Origin: Dyadobacter sp. CECT 9275
GTDB lineage: Bacteria; Bacteroidota; Bacteroidia; Cytophagales; Spirosomataceae
Direction: 5' to 3'
NCBI RefSeq assembly: GCF_907164905.1
Contig: NZ_CAJRAF010000002.1
Coordinates: forward strand, 186,001-250,000
Length of the DNA stretch: 64,000 nucleotides
In this document: one piece after another, positions 48,451-58,800 of the stretch
How positions within the stretch are numbered: the stretch's first letter is position 1
Layout: the number at the start of each line of letters is the position of its first letter
Notes under the pieces: model-generated
The model's input: only the letters and a program-made list of their open reading frames with translations
Told to the model about the DNA's origin: nothing
The model's database searches: none
Made by a program: the position numbers and the translations under genes

Positions 48451-49221
48451 CTAATTTACCACCTGTGCAAGCTGAACGTCCAGCCGGATATCAACCGGTC
48501 TGTCGTTGGCACCATATTGAGAGTTATATCCACTTCCCGTACCGATACCAACACCCATACCTCCACCCATGCCAATTCCTCCGCCGAGCCCGATGCCGAT
48601 ACGCGGCGAAATCCCTGATTGGGAAGACTGCCCTTCTACCTTAATGTTAATCCCAAGCATGGGCCTGTCTCCGATTTTAAGATCCATGTGGTTAAAAGGA
48701 ATGATGATCTGCTCGGTCAGTTCATTGTTTTCATCCATGGAAATGCGGGATTTGATACTTCCTTCTCCCGCCACCAGGTTGATCGAATGCTGCCCGTCTC
48801 TATCTTTCCAGAGTGCCTCTTTGTTGTAGGAATCCAGCAGAAACTTCAGGCCAAGGCTGTTCGGCATATCGGTATCTATGCGGCGTAACGCCTTTCTGTC
48901 CTCCTTCATTACAACCGGAAACTGAAGATAATAGGCATCTTTCCTTTGTCCCTCAGGACTGAAAGAGATCCGCAGGCCGTTAGCCAGTATCTTGTCAATC
49001 GTACTGGGATCTTTGGTTTTCAGCGTGATGTATAAAAATTTATCATCGTTGATAATACCATAGGAAATCCGGGAACGTGCATCCTGCTTATCTGGCTTTA
49101 CTTCATCTACATATGAAAAGGGAGCATTCCATCTTGATTCGTAGGTCATTCTTTTGGACGAACTGCAAGCGGTTACCACTGCCAGAGACAGCAGCAGTAC
49201 TATTGAATTTTTTGTTTTCAT
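48451..49221 (-). CDS. Hypothetical lipoprotein with glycine-rich segment
   Basis: Function not recognised. Lipoprotein of 256 residues with signal MKTKNSIVLLLSLAVVTAC (Cys19); the ATG at 49221 gives this signal, whereas the frame upstream begins with TTG. The middle (about 30-190) is beta-rich and contains the YITLKTKDPSTIDKILANGLRISFSPEG segment. A run rich in G, I and M with PRIGIGLGGGIGMGGGMGVGIGTGSG (shown here only as a pattern: Gly-Ile/Met-Gly repeats at about 208-232) is followed by a short conserved C-terminus. It precedes a terminator. Probably an envelope protein of unknown role. Confidence 0.75.
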   Translation of the reverse strand: MKTKNSIVLLLSLAVVTACSSSKRMTYESRWNAPFSYVDEVKPDKQDARSRISYGIINDDKFLYITLKTKDPSTIDKILANGLRISFSPEGQRKDAYYLQFPVVMKEDRKALRRIDTDMPNSLGLKFLLDSYNKEALWKDRDGQHSINLVAGEGSIKSRISMDENNELTEQIIIPFNHMDLKIGDRPMLGINIKVEGQSSQSGISPRIGIGLGGGIGMGGGMGVGIGTGSGYNSQYGANDRPVDIRLDVQLAQVVN

Positions 49222-49323
49222 TGGCGTTGTCAAATACACTTTATTGTACCTCGTAATAAACGAAAATCGCTTACAAATCATTACGATGGACAATCAAAAA
49301 ACGTTGCAGTCCACTCCTTTTAA

Positions 49324-51243
49324 CTATTCCTTATTCATCAGGATACCGATTTTTTCGTGAAGCTGCATGGGTTCAAAAGGCTTGGATAAGGTGTCATTCA
49401 TCCCTGATAGGATGGCTTGCTCAATTTCTTCGGGAAGTATCGTTGCCGACAGCGACAAAATGGGAGTGTCCAGCCCTATTTCATTACGGGTATAGCGGGC
49501 AGCCTGGAAGCCATCCATTTCGGGCATACGCGTATCCATCACCACCATATCATAAGTGGTGGATTGCAGCTCTCTGATCGCTTCTTTGCCGTTCAGTACC
49601 AATACGGTATCAATTTGCCAGGCAGCCAGATATTTTTCCAGCAGCAGGCCATTAATACGGTTATCCTCTGCAATGAGGATTTTTTTGCCAGGAAACGGAG
49701 GCAACTGGTGAAAAGGTATATACTGAGATTTCTTGTTGATTTCCTCCTCCACATTTTCCAGTTCCAAAGTAAAGAAAAACTGGCTTCCGCTTCCCAGTTT
49801 GCTTTGTACCTTTAACTCGCCTCCCAGCAGATGAACCAGTTTCTGAGAAATGGTAAGCCCTAGTCCTGTACCGCCATACTGATGCGAAATTTCGTCGGAA
49901 GCCTGCCCGTATTCAGAGAATATGTTCGCAACATTGGCCTCGGATATACCAATACCACTGTCCTCCACCGAAAACCGAAGGAGATATTTGCCATTTTTGG
50001 ACCCCTCGTTTTTAATAATCAGATTGACATAACCCTCTGTTGTGAATTTCAAAGCATTACCTACCAGATTCAGCAGTATCTGATTCAGCCTCATACCATC
50101 CACCATCACGCAGGCCGGTACGCTTTCGTCTACCGTAAGATTTATTTTCAAATCTTTTTCGTCGGCTTTAAAACGCATCAGGTCAACGATTCCTTTGCCG
50201 ATATTCCTCAGGTCAGTAGCGCTTGGAATAATGGAAAACTTGCCCTCGTCTATTTTAGATATATCAAGAATATCATTCAAAATATTCAGCAATGAGGACG
50301 ACGACTGTAACAGCATCTCAAGCAGTCCTTTCTGAGATTCATCCAAAGCTGTGGTTTCAAGCAAATTACCGAGCCCTATAATGCCATTCAGGGGCGTACG
50401 GATCTCATGGCTCATATTAGCCAGAAAGGATTCCTTGGCTCTGCGGGCCTTTTCTGCCTGATTTTGCGCCTTAATCAGTTCTCTTTCATGCGCTTTCCTT
50501 TTTTCAATATCATGCAGGTTGAGAAACAACACCCTGTTTCGATACATCAAATGAAGTTCAAGCCAGACATGCTGACGGAACGTACCAAAAAACTGATCTT
50601 CCAGTACAATGGTTTCTCCCGATACATAACTACGCTCAATCAGGATTTTCTGAAGGGGGGAACCTTCAGGTGATACAAGGAGGTCAATGATGGATGTGTT
50701 CAGTAAACTTTCCGGAGTATGCCCCAGGACGATTTCTACGGATGGGTTTACGGACAGGATTTTGCCCGATTCTGGTACTACCGTCGCAATGATATCCGGT
50801 GAATTGGTGACAATGGCGGCATAATTTTCAAGCATTCTATTTTTCTCCCGGATTTCTCTCTGGCTCCTGGCCAGCTTCACAAGCGCATCCACCTTGGCAC
50901 TTGTAATATAGGGATCCAGCGGTTTATACAAATAATCTATTGCTCCGGTTTTCAGTCCTTTAACTGCATACCTTGTCTCCTTGGAAATTGCCGTAACAAA
51001 AACGATCAGAATCTCCTTGGTCTTGGGATTAGACGCCAGCGTTTCGGCAAATTCGAAACCGTCCATCCCAGGCATTTGAACGTCCACAAGTGCAACACTG
51101 ATATCGTTTTCCCAGACAATCCGCAGGGCATCATTGGCTGATGTGGTGGCATAAATCTGAATATCATCCCGATTTAATATCGCACGCAGAGAGATCAGAT
51201 TCTCCTCTCGATCATCCAACAATAGTATTTTCGTATTTTCCAT
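49324..51243 (-). CDS. Receiver-PAS-histidine kinase-receiver hybrid
   Basis: Soluble hybrid kinase of 639 residues. Order: receiver with Asp54 (LVDVQMPGMDG, 1-125), PAS (about 135-245), a coiled linker, phosphoacceptor His279 (LANMSHEIRTPLNG), ATPase domain (N-box NLVGNALKF about 392-400, VEDSGIGIS about 427-434, YGGTGLGLTIS) and a second receiver (about 518-635) with Asp570 (VMDTRMPEMDG). No membrane segment, so it takes phosphate or signals from cytoplasmic partners. It is the last gene of an operon with the CheR gene upstream (gap of 85 bases) and the CHASE3 kinase before that, and may receive phosphate from the latter. Confidence 0.93.
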   Translation of the reverse strand: MENTKILLLDDREENLISLRAILNRDDIQIYATTSANDALRIVWENDISVALVDVQMPGMDGFEFAETLASNPKTKEILIVFVTAISKETRYAVKGLKTGAIDYLYKPLDPYITSAKVDALVKLARSQREIREKNRMLENYAAIVTNSPDIIATVVPESGKILSVNPSVEIVLGHTPESLLNTSIIDLLVSPEGSPLQKILIERSYVSGETIVLEDQFFGTFRQHVWLELHLMYRNRVLFLNLHDIEKRKAHERELIKAQNQAEKARRAKESFLANMSHEIRTPLNGIIGLGNLLETTALDESQKGLLEMLLQSSSSLLNILNDILDISKIDEGKFSIIPSATDLRNIGKGIVDLMRFKADEKDLKINLTVDESVPACVMVDGMRLNQILLNLVGNALKFTTEGYVNLIIKNEGSKNGKYLLRFSVEDSGIGISEANVANIFSEYGQASDEISHQYGGTGLGLTISQKLVHLLGGELKVQSKLGSGSQFFFTLELENVEEEINKKSQYIPFHQLPPFPGKKILIAEDNRINGLLLEKYLAAWQIDTVLVLNGKEAIRELQSTTYDMVVMDTRMPEMDGFQAARYTRNEIGLDTPILSLSATILPEEIEQAILSGMNDTLSKPFEPMQLHEKIGILMNKE

Positions 51244-51328
51244 TTTTCATGAGCGTTATTAAAACGTAAGTGGGTTATCTTCTGGATTAAAGCATTGACC
51301 ATCAGTTACATTTTGACATTGGCCTTAC

Positions 51329-52150
51329 CTAACTTATTTTCTGATAGATATTTAGCTTTGAATCGATTATTTTAAAGTGTTCTTCAATCCCTGAATTCTT
51401 AAAGCTCTCTCTTTTACCAATACATAGAAAACCGAAAATGGCCAGGCTCTTGTAAAGGTTCAAAAACACCTGCCGGCGTTGTTCAAGGGTGAAGTAAATT
51501 AATACATTGCGGCAAAATATAAGATGGAACTCATTAAAAACACCATCTCCTGTAAGATCATGGATTGAAAATACAATATTTTTTCTAAGTTCAGGTATCA
51601 TCACTGCTTTACCATACAGAACCCTGTAATAATCGGAAAGGGAATGAGTGCCGCCCGAGAGGAGGTAATTTTCCGAAAAACCCCTCATTTTGTTCATATT
51701 GAAAATTCCCTCCCTGCCGGTATTCAGTACCCGGTTGCTTATATCGGTTGCATAAATAAAAGACCTGTCGTACAACCCCGCTTCCTTCAATAAGATACCC
51801 ACAGAATATGGCTCTTCGCCGCTGGCACACCCGGCTGTCCAGATTCTTAGCGTTGGATAGGATTCCAGGTAAGGAAAAATGGTACCTCTCACCCTTAGGA
51901 AAAAATCTACGTCCCGGAACATCTCGGTGTAATTCACAGTGAGCTCCTGTATAAAATCATAAACCACGGAACCTCCCTCACTTAAGCCTCCCAACAATTC
52001 CGTAAAGTCTACAGCATGTTTTGTCATATAACGAGATACCCTCCGTAACAGCGAAGGACGGGAATATCCTGAAAAATCAAATCCTGAAATGTGACGGATA
52101 TGGCTGATCAGTACCTCAAGATCATTGGTTTCAATACCTGTAACAGTCAT
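51329..52150 (-). CDS. CheR-type protein glutamate methyltransferase
   Basis: SAM-dependent methyltransferase of the CheR family, 273 residues. The N-terminal four-helix part (about 1-70) is followed by the methyltransferase fold with SAM motif WTAGCASGEEPYSVGILLKEAG (about 105-125), ATDISNRVL, and FHLIFCRNVLIYFTLEQRRQVFLNL. ATG at 52150 is preferred to a TTG at 52174; it lies five bases after the stop of the upstream kinase gene, so the genes are coupled. No chemoreceptor, CheA, CheW or CheB is present in the window, so it may methylate a signalling protein outside classical chemotaxis, as seen with kinase-linked CheR in Bacteroidota. Confidence 0.93.
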   Translation of the reverse strand: MTVTGIETNDLEVLISHIRHISGFDFSGYSRPSLLRRVSRYMTKHAVDFTELLGGLSEGGSVVYDFIQELTVNYTEMFRDVDFFLRVRGTIFPYLESYPTLRIWTAGCASGEEPYSVGILLKEAGLYDRSFIYATDISNRVLNTGREGIFNMNKMRGFSENYLLSGGTHSLSDYYRVLYGKAVMIPELRKNIVFSIHDLTGDGVFNEFHLIFCRNVLIYFTLEQRRQVFLNLYKSLAIFGFLCIGKRESFKNSGIEEHFKIIDSKLNIYQKIS

Positions 52151-52155
52151 TTTCA

Positions 52156-55100
52156 CTAAGCTGAATGAAGCCAAACCTTGATTAAGGAAAGCAATTTATC
52201 GATATCAATAGGTTTCGAAATATAATCACTTGCGCCCGCAGCGATACATTGCTCCCTGTCGCCGTGCATCGCTTTTGCCGTTACAGCAATAATGGGTAGC
52301 CTGGCCCATTTGCTGTGTTGCCTGATCCGCCTGGTTGCTTCGATCCCGTCCATTTCCGGCATCATAACGTCCATCAGTACCAGTTCTATGCCTTCATTCT
52401 CCTCCAGTTTTGCAAGTGCTTCTACACCATTTGTAGCAATAACGAGTGAAAAACCGGACTCCTCAAGAATGGCACTAAGCGCGAAAATATTCCTCATATC
52501 ATCATCTGCCACGAGTATCTTCTTGCCTACAAAGGCACGGTCAGCATTTACCACCGGGTTACTGAATGAACCCGAATGCGTTGCCAGACTTGGCAAGGGC
52601 TCAGGTTGAATGTTTCTTAAAAACAATTTTACCTCATCCAGCAACCGCTCATTAGACTTGCGGGTTTTCATGACAATAGGGTGCGCATATTTCATGATTC
52701 TGGCTAGGTCAGCCTGAGAAAGATCCTCGGCCGTATTAATGACAACCGGAATTTTACTTAATTCGGGATTTGCCTTTATTACATCAAGGAGCTCCAGACC
52801 GTTCATATCTGTCAGATGAATGTCCAGGATAATACCGTCCACGATATTATTATTGAGAATATCCATGGCCTCCTTCCCGGTATAGGCGTATAAAACGAAA
52901 ATACCGTTTGCCACCAGAAACTCTCCCAGGTACTTGCTCTGAAAAGTATCATCTTCAATTAACAATATCCGTTGTCTGGAGAGATCCTTGCCTTTCAGTT
53001 TCAAAAGATCAAAAATCTTTTCGGCCGACTCCCTGTCCACCGGTTTTTGCATAAAACCGATGATACTATCCTTCAGGTCTAAGGCCTGCTCATTGTCCCC
53101 CGCCGAAACAATATGCACCGGAATCTGCCGGGTGAACGGATCGTTTTTGATATGGTTCAAAATTTCCTTGCCTGATATGTCGGGCAGATGCATATCCAGC
53201 GTAATTGCCGTTGGTTTAAAGGTTTTGACTAACCGCAGCGCTTCTTCACCCGTACTTGCTATCACCACCTCAAATCCACTTTTACGTGCCTTTGCAGCCA
53301 TATCATTGGCAAAGACCGCATCATCTTCGATCAGCAGCAACCGGTGCCCCTCCAAACCTGTGTAAGCACTGCTTTCGATTACATCTGGCGAGGGATTTTT
53401 AACAGGTTCTGTAACCACCTCTCCGGGATTCGCCAGATAAGGGATCGTGAGTGTAAAAACAGAGCCTACGCCCGGCTCACTTTTAAGCCCGATGTTTCCG
53501 CCCATCAAAATGGAAAGCTCACGGCTGATGGAAAGTCCAAGCCCGGTTCCTCCGTACTTCCGGCTGGTAGAACCATCCGCCTGCTGGAAGGCTTCGAAAA
53601 CCGTATTTTGCTTGTCGATCGGAATCCCGATACCGGTATCAGATATTTCAAACTGAATGGAATCGGAGCACTTCCTGATCTTAAATGAAACGGTACCCGG
53701 AGCAGACGTAAATTTAATGGCGTTGGAAAGCAAGTTTCGCACGACCTGAAGTACCCTGACCGGATCGATCCATAGTGAATCCGGACAATCGTCCGACTTA
53801 TCCAGCACCAGACTGATGCCCTTGTTGTCAGCAACTTTCTGGAAGAGGTTACGCATATCGGTCAGCAACGATTCCGTTCTGACCTGCTCAAAGTTTAATT
53901 CCACCTTCCCCGCTTCCACTTTGGCCAAATCCAGGATATCGTTGATCAGCGTCAACAGATCATTACCCGAGTTATAAATCACAGAGGCATAGTGCTGTTC
54001 CTCGCTGCTAAGCCTGGTTCCCTTGTTCTCTTCCAAAATCCTGGAAAGAATCAGAATGCTGTTCAGGGGCGTTCGGAGTTCGTGACTCATATTGGCAAGA
54101 AATTCGCTTTTGAATTTTCCTGCCCTTTCAAGTTCGTCGGCTTTCAGCTGGATCTGATCGCGCGCCTCTTCTATCATATTCTTCTGTTCTTCCAGCATAA
54201 ATGCCTTTTCCTCAAGTTCCGTATTGATCTGCTTGAGTTCTTCCTGCTGCACACGAAGTTCCTCCTCCGAAACCTGAAGCATGGATGTCTGGTTGGTCAG
54301 TTCTTCATTGATAACCCGCATTTCTTCCTGCTGGCTGGACAGCTCCTCCGCCTGAAGCTGAGTTTTTTCCAACAACTCCATTGTAATCTGCCTGGCTCTG
54401 GCGGCCACAATGGCAGCAGAAATACTAATGCCAGCCATATCAAGCGGCTTTAAAAAGCGCATTCCTGGGTCAGTCAAAAAGGCTATTTCAACCAATGCAA
54501 CCACTTTGTCATCAAACGTGAACGACTTAATAAAAACAGATCCCGGGCTTGTGCTGCCTACGCCAGTCCTGACTTTGAGATAACCAGGGGATATGTCGAT
54601 TTTCTTCATATCTACCTGATCTGCCAGCATCTGCCCTAATATTCCCTCACCGCTTTTAACAACTTTCGGGATATCAGCAGTATTGTCCACTCCGTACGTG
54701 GCGGCCAGGTCCAGGTAATCGCCCGATTGGCTGATCTGGTACATCACTGCCACCATAGCGTTACTGGTTTCGGATATCTTTGTAAGCAACCGGTTGGCTA
54801 GTTCCGTTTTGGTAGGTTCACCTCTCAAGGCCACACCTATTTCAATAGCAGCGTTTAATACCCAGTTTCTTTCCTGATCCTCAGCCGACAATATCTCAAG
54901 CCTCGAGTTGGCTTCATTGGTAGCCCTTTCCGAAGCCACCTGCGCCTGATAGGTATTCCGGATCAAATAAGTCATTATAAACACCACCATCAGAAATATT
55001 CCATTCCCGAAAATGATGAACCGCTCGGCAGTTTGGGAGCTGTCTACCACATTTCGCTCCCTAATGGCAAGTAATTGCTGTTCGGCACGCTGTATCTCCC

Positions 55101-55575
55101 GGAAATTCGCTGCAATCCTGTCTGACAAATACTTCCCCTTAAGTACATTTGCTTTTAACCACGTAAGGTCCTGGGTATCATGCTTGATTCTGTCCAGTTG
55201 GGCATTCATCTGTTCCAGTCTTACCTGGACCAGGTTTTCCAGCGAATCAAGCCTGGCCAACTGTTTCGGATTATCAGAAAATAGTTCTTTGAGTTTTTCA
55301 TGGTTGATCCAAACCCGGTCAACCGCCTGCCTGTATGAGTTTTCGAACAGGACGTTTCTGGATAATCCAAATCCTCTGATGTTTGTTTCTGCTAAAAGTA
55401 TCAGATTTTCAGCCTCATTGGTCGTATTGAGTACTTCGCGGGTATGGTTGAGCACTGCTGAATTCTCCTGCTGCAGCCGGAGGGCCTGGTAAGAAGTGGT
55501 ACCGACAGTGATAACCAGGAGAATGGAAAAGATAATCCCAAGTAAAATCTGCTTCTGAAATGATAATCGCATCAT
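52156..55575 (-). CDS. CHASE3-GAF hybrid histidine kinase with three receivers
   Basis: Membrane-bound hybrid kinase of about 1139 residues (start at ATG 55575; TTG at 55587 is less likely). Two membrane segments (about 10-27 and 190-207) flank a CHASE3 periplasmic sensor (about 36-180). Then a GAF-like domain (about 245-395), a long coiled coil (about 400-490), phosphoacceptor His498 (NMSHELRTPLNS), ATPase domain (LLSNAIKFT, ISDTGIGIP, YGGTGLGLSIS) and three receivers with Asp794, Asp918 and Asp1069 (the last in LMDVMMPEMDG). The middle receiver has KTRKS in place of the usual Lys-Pro. Multi-receiver proteins of this layout are phosphorelay hubs. It starts the operon with CheR and the receiver-PAS kinase. 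Confidence 0.93.
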   Translation of the reverse strand: MMRLSFQKQILLGIIFSILLVITVGTTSYQALRLQQENSAVLNHTREVLNTTNEAENLILLAETNIRGFGLSRNVLFENSYRQAVDRVWINHEKLKELFSDNPKQLARLDSLENLVQVRLEQMNAQLDRIKHDTQDLTWLKANVLKGKYLSDRIAANFREIQRAEQQLLAIRERNVVDSSQTAERFIIFGNGIFLMVVFIMTYLIRNTYQAQVASERATNEANSRLEILSAEDQERNWVLNAAIEIGVALRGEPTKTELANRLLTKISETSNAMVAVMYQISQSGDYLDLAATYGVDNTADIPKVVKSGEGILGQMLADQVDMKKIDISPGYLKVRTGVGSTSPGSVFIKSFTFDDKVVALVEIAFLTDPGMRFLKPLDMAGISISAAIVAARARQITMELLEKTQLQAEELSSQQEEMRVINEELTNQTSMLQVSEEELRVQQEELKQINTELEEKAFMLEEQKNMIEEARDQIQLKADELERAGKFKSEFLANMSHELRTPLNSILILSRILEENKGTRLSSEEQHYASVIYNSGNDLLTLINDILDLAKVEAGKVELNFEQVRTESLLTDMRNLFQKVADNKGISLVLDKSDDCPDSLWIDPVRVLQVVRNLLSNAIKFTSAPGTVSFKIRKCSDSIQFEISDTGIGIPIDKQNTVFEAFQQADGSTSRKYGGTGLGLSISRELSILMGGNIGLKSEPGVGSVFTLTIPYLANPGEVVTEPVKNPSPDVIESSAYTGLEGHRLLLIEDDAVFANDMAAKARKSGFEVVIASTGEEALRLVKTFKPTAITLDMHLPDISGKEILNHIKNDPFTRQIPVHIVSAGDNEQALDLKDSIIGFMQKPVDRESAEKIFDLLKLKGKDLSRQRILLIEDDTFQSKYLGEFLVANGIFVLYAYTGKEAMDILNNNIVDGIILDIHLTDMNGLELLDVIKANPELSKIPVVINTAEDLSQADLARIMKYAHPIVMKTRKSNERLLDEVKLFLRNIQPEPLPSLATHSGSFSNPVVNADRAFVGKKILVADDDMRNIFALSAILEESGFSLVIATNGVEALAKLEENEGIELVLMDVMMPEMDGIEATRRIRQHSKWARLPIIAVTAKAMHGDREQCIAAGASDYISKPIDIDKLLSLIKVWLHSA

Positions 55576-55851
55576 AATATTTGGCAACGGAAATCTGACA
55601 GAAATTATGGATAGATGAACCGTACCGTAATATAGTTCGCTAATTTTAGCGCAATTTTACTACATCTTACTGGAATATATCTATAAAAGTTTCTACAAAG
55701 AGCACATTTTCAGGAGAAGTTGGAAGCCTAACGTTCACCCGAATGGGAATTATTCCATAAATTCATATTTTAATAGCTAAAAAACTGATTGTACACCATA
55801 CAACTCCCCGATTAACGGCCCATCTGGCTGACATGATTACCGCAAATATTA

Positions 55852-58800
55852 CTACCGAATCCATTCAATCTCATTGTTTTCCAAAGTTATAATAACCCCT
55901 CTGGAAGCTCGGCCGATACCATTAAATGTACATACCAGTTTCCTGATGTGCCTCCTTGGCTCTTCATTCCCTTTTCCCGCAACGATCCTCATCAGCACCA
56001 GGCTTCCGTCCGTCATTTGAACCGCTCTGTCCACATGCAGCATGCCTCCACCTGGAATGAGCATCTCCTTATTGATACTTACCAAATTCCGGTCATCGTA
56101 GAGCTCCCTGAGTGAAGGCTCAGCAAGAAGTACCTGCACAGAAGCCAATAGGAGCTCGGCCTCCTGCTTGGTTACAATGCCTTCCGAAATAATTCTCTGA
56201 ACCGTTTTGGGTAATTCGGACACCATTCTTAATGTCGTAAGCAGATAGGCCGTTTTCTGAAGTTTGTCATGCTTTGGCTCAAAGGTATTGATATCAAATA
56301 TTCTGTCGGCCATACGTCGCAATCTTAACGACTGGCTTCTGTCATTACTGAGTATTTCATGGACAATAAAAGGTTTCGCTTCCGATTTCGAATGGGTGTG
56401 AAAACAATTTCCGAAGCCCTGGCTGAGGACAAAAGTGGTTTCTTCATCCGACCAGGCCGGATGTGCGTCGGGCCGGGACAGAAAATCGTGCAGCCAGTGA
56501 CTGACCCGCTGGCCGGAAGTCCAGCTTTTTTCCTTTTTGGCAAGAATATAAAGCTGCTGTACGGATCGTGTGAACGCTACATACAGTAGGTTCAGGTTCT
56601 CCACCAGCGTACGTGTTTGATGCTCAGTATATTGCCCGGCCAGCACCGAATTTTCAAGACCTTTCCCTACAGAAACCATTGAACTCAGAAGCCGTTTTTC
56701 AATACCGGTATCACTGAACAAACGGAGTTCTTCATATTGCGCATCGTCCAGATCAGCCCAAAGGCGGTCCAGAGGGCCGGGAGTAACCTTCCAGTCGGCA
56801 TAGGGGATGATGACGACCGGATACTCAAGCCCTTTGGACTTATGAATGGTGGTAATCCTTAGCGCATCGGTGTCTGCGGGGATAGTAATGGAAGTTTTGT
56901 AACGAGCAGTATCCCAGAAAGTAAGAAAATCGCCGAGGTGATTGCTTTTTCGGTTACCGTAATCCAGCACCACATCCAGGAACCTGAACAGATACTCATT
57001 GTCTGAGCCATTTTCAAACAGTCCGAATCGCTGAATCAGCATCTCTGAAAGCTCAAAAACGGATATCTGCCGCATTCGGAAAGCGGTAAGTTCAATTCCC
57101 CATCTGGAAAAATAGGCTAGAAATGCATCCAATCCCAAAGAAGCGGCTAGGGAGCGAATGGCCTCATACTCCGAAGCACTAGGATTTTCCTTCAAGATCT
57201 CATGATGAAATAAGTACGCTGCCTCATATCGGGCCAGTTTATGGTCAGCACTGTGCAGCACCTTCATAAACGATACCACAAAATGTACCGAACGGGAATA
57301 GGCCAGCGTGAGCGCATCGTCCGAAATAAGGGGATATCCGTGCTGCCTGAGCTCGTTGGCCAGGGCGGCGGCATCCTTTTTTTTTCGACACAAAATGGCA
57401 ATATCCCGCCAGTTGAAACCTTCTTCCCTCAGTTGAGCTATGAGTTCGGTGGTTCGGAGCAGGATGGCGTCTGGCTCATCTCCATTTTCCCCAAACTCTG
57501 CCTCGATAGGTTCATTTTTCAAAAATTCAACTTGCACGTGCCCGCCGTGTTTTACACCGGCAGGTATCTCCTGCTGGAAATTTTCATCAAAAACATCTTG
57601 TACCAGAGGGTATTGCTCACCAAGATTATCAGCAACAAAAGAAAAAAACTGGTTGTTAAAAGCAGTGATTTCATAATAGCTGCGTCTGTTGGTTTTCAGA
57701 TGATCTACCGCCAGATTACTGCTCAATGCCATCAGGCGCTCAGAAACAAAATGATTATCACCCAGTTTGTCGGTCAGGCTCATGATCTGATCTTTGGAGA
57801 GATGTAATATCAGGTCCATGTCTCCACCCCGAAACCGGTATATCGACTGTTTTGCGTCTCCCACTACCAGATTGAAGTACCCCTCGCCCAATGCATTTTC
57901 GATCAGTGGAAGTAAATTGGCAAACTGGAGCTTAGAAGTATCCTGAAATTCGTCCAGCAGTATATGGTTATACTTTTCTCCCAGTCTTTCAAAAATAAAA
58001 GGAATGGGCTCAGACGACACGATTTCTAATATACGCCTGTTAAAATCCGAAATATGGACCTGCCCATTCAGCCGTAGCAGGATATCGAATTCCTTGCGGA
58101 TTTCTCCCAACAGGGAAAGGCTATAGAGATGCCGGTCCAGCAGCTTGTATAGCGACATTTTGGGAGCATCTTCGCTGCGGATGGTTTCAATTTTCTCAAA
58201 TGTTTCTGTTAAAACGGGCTTGATTTCATCAATCTTATCTTTGATAAGCGTGGGAGTTTTTCCACCGTACCACATATCCTCTCCAATCGTTTTACGGACA
58301 TACGCGTTAGGTTCTTCCCAAAGTTTTTGCCCCTCCTTTCTGGACCTGAAATATCCGAATATACCTCTCGCTCCCTGATAGAAGTCTTTGTCTGCCAGAA
58401 AGGTAGCAGCAATGGTACCCATGGCGTCCTTTCCCAGATCCGCAATTTCATCATCCTTTTTCCTGATATAACGGCGAATCTGCTTGCGTATCGTGTTCCA
58501 GTCTTCCATACTAAAATCCGCAACCCGCTTCATTTTCAGGTATGCCTCTTCGTTGAGCAGCATTTCGGAGGTTTCCCGGATCCGGACGGGCAGGCTTCCC
58601 CAACTGCTTCCTTCTTCTGCCTTTTCGCGGTAATAATTCTCCACGATTTCCGTCAGTACCTCTTCTCCCTCCTGCCCTATGCGAGCCAGCAGCCTGTCCA
58701 CGGCATCGCCGAGGAGATCGGCCTCCAGTTGTGTTTCAAAAACGAATGGCAAGCCCAGTTCGTCGGTAAAGCTGCTTACCAGGCGTTGCGTAAATTTGTC

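Noticed and set aside
48451..49221. Glycine-rich stretch as a tandem DNA repeat
   Set aside because: The codons vary and the stretch is short (about 25 residues), so it is a protein-level low-complexity segment rather than a DNA repeat array.
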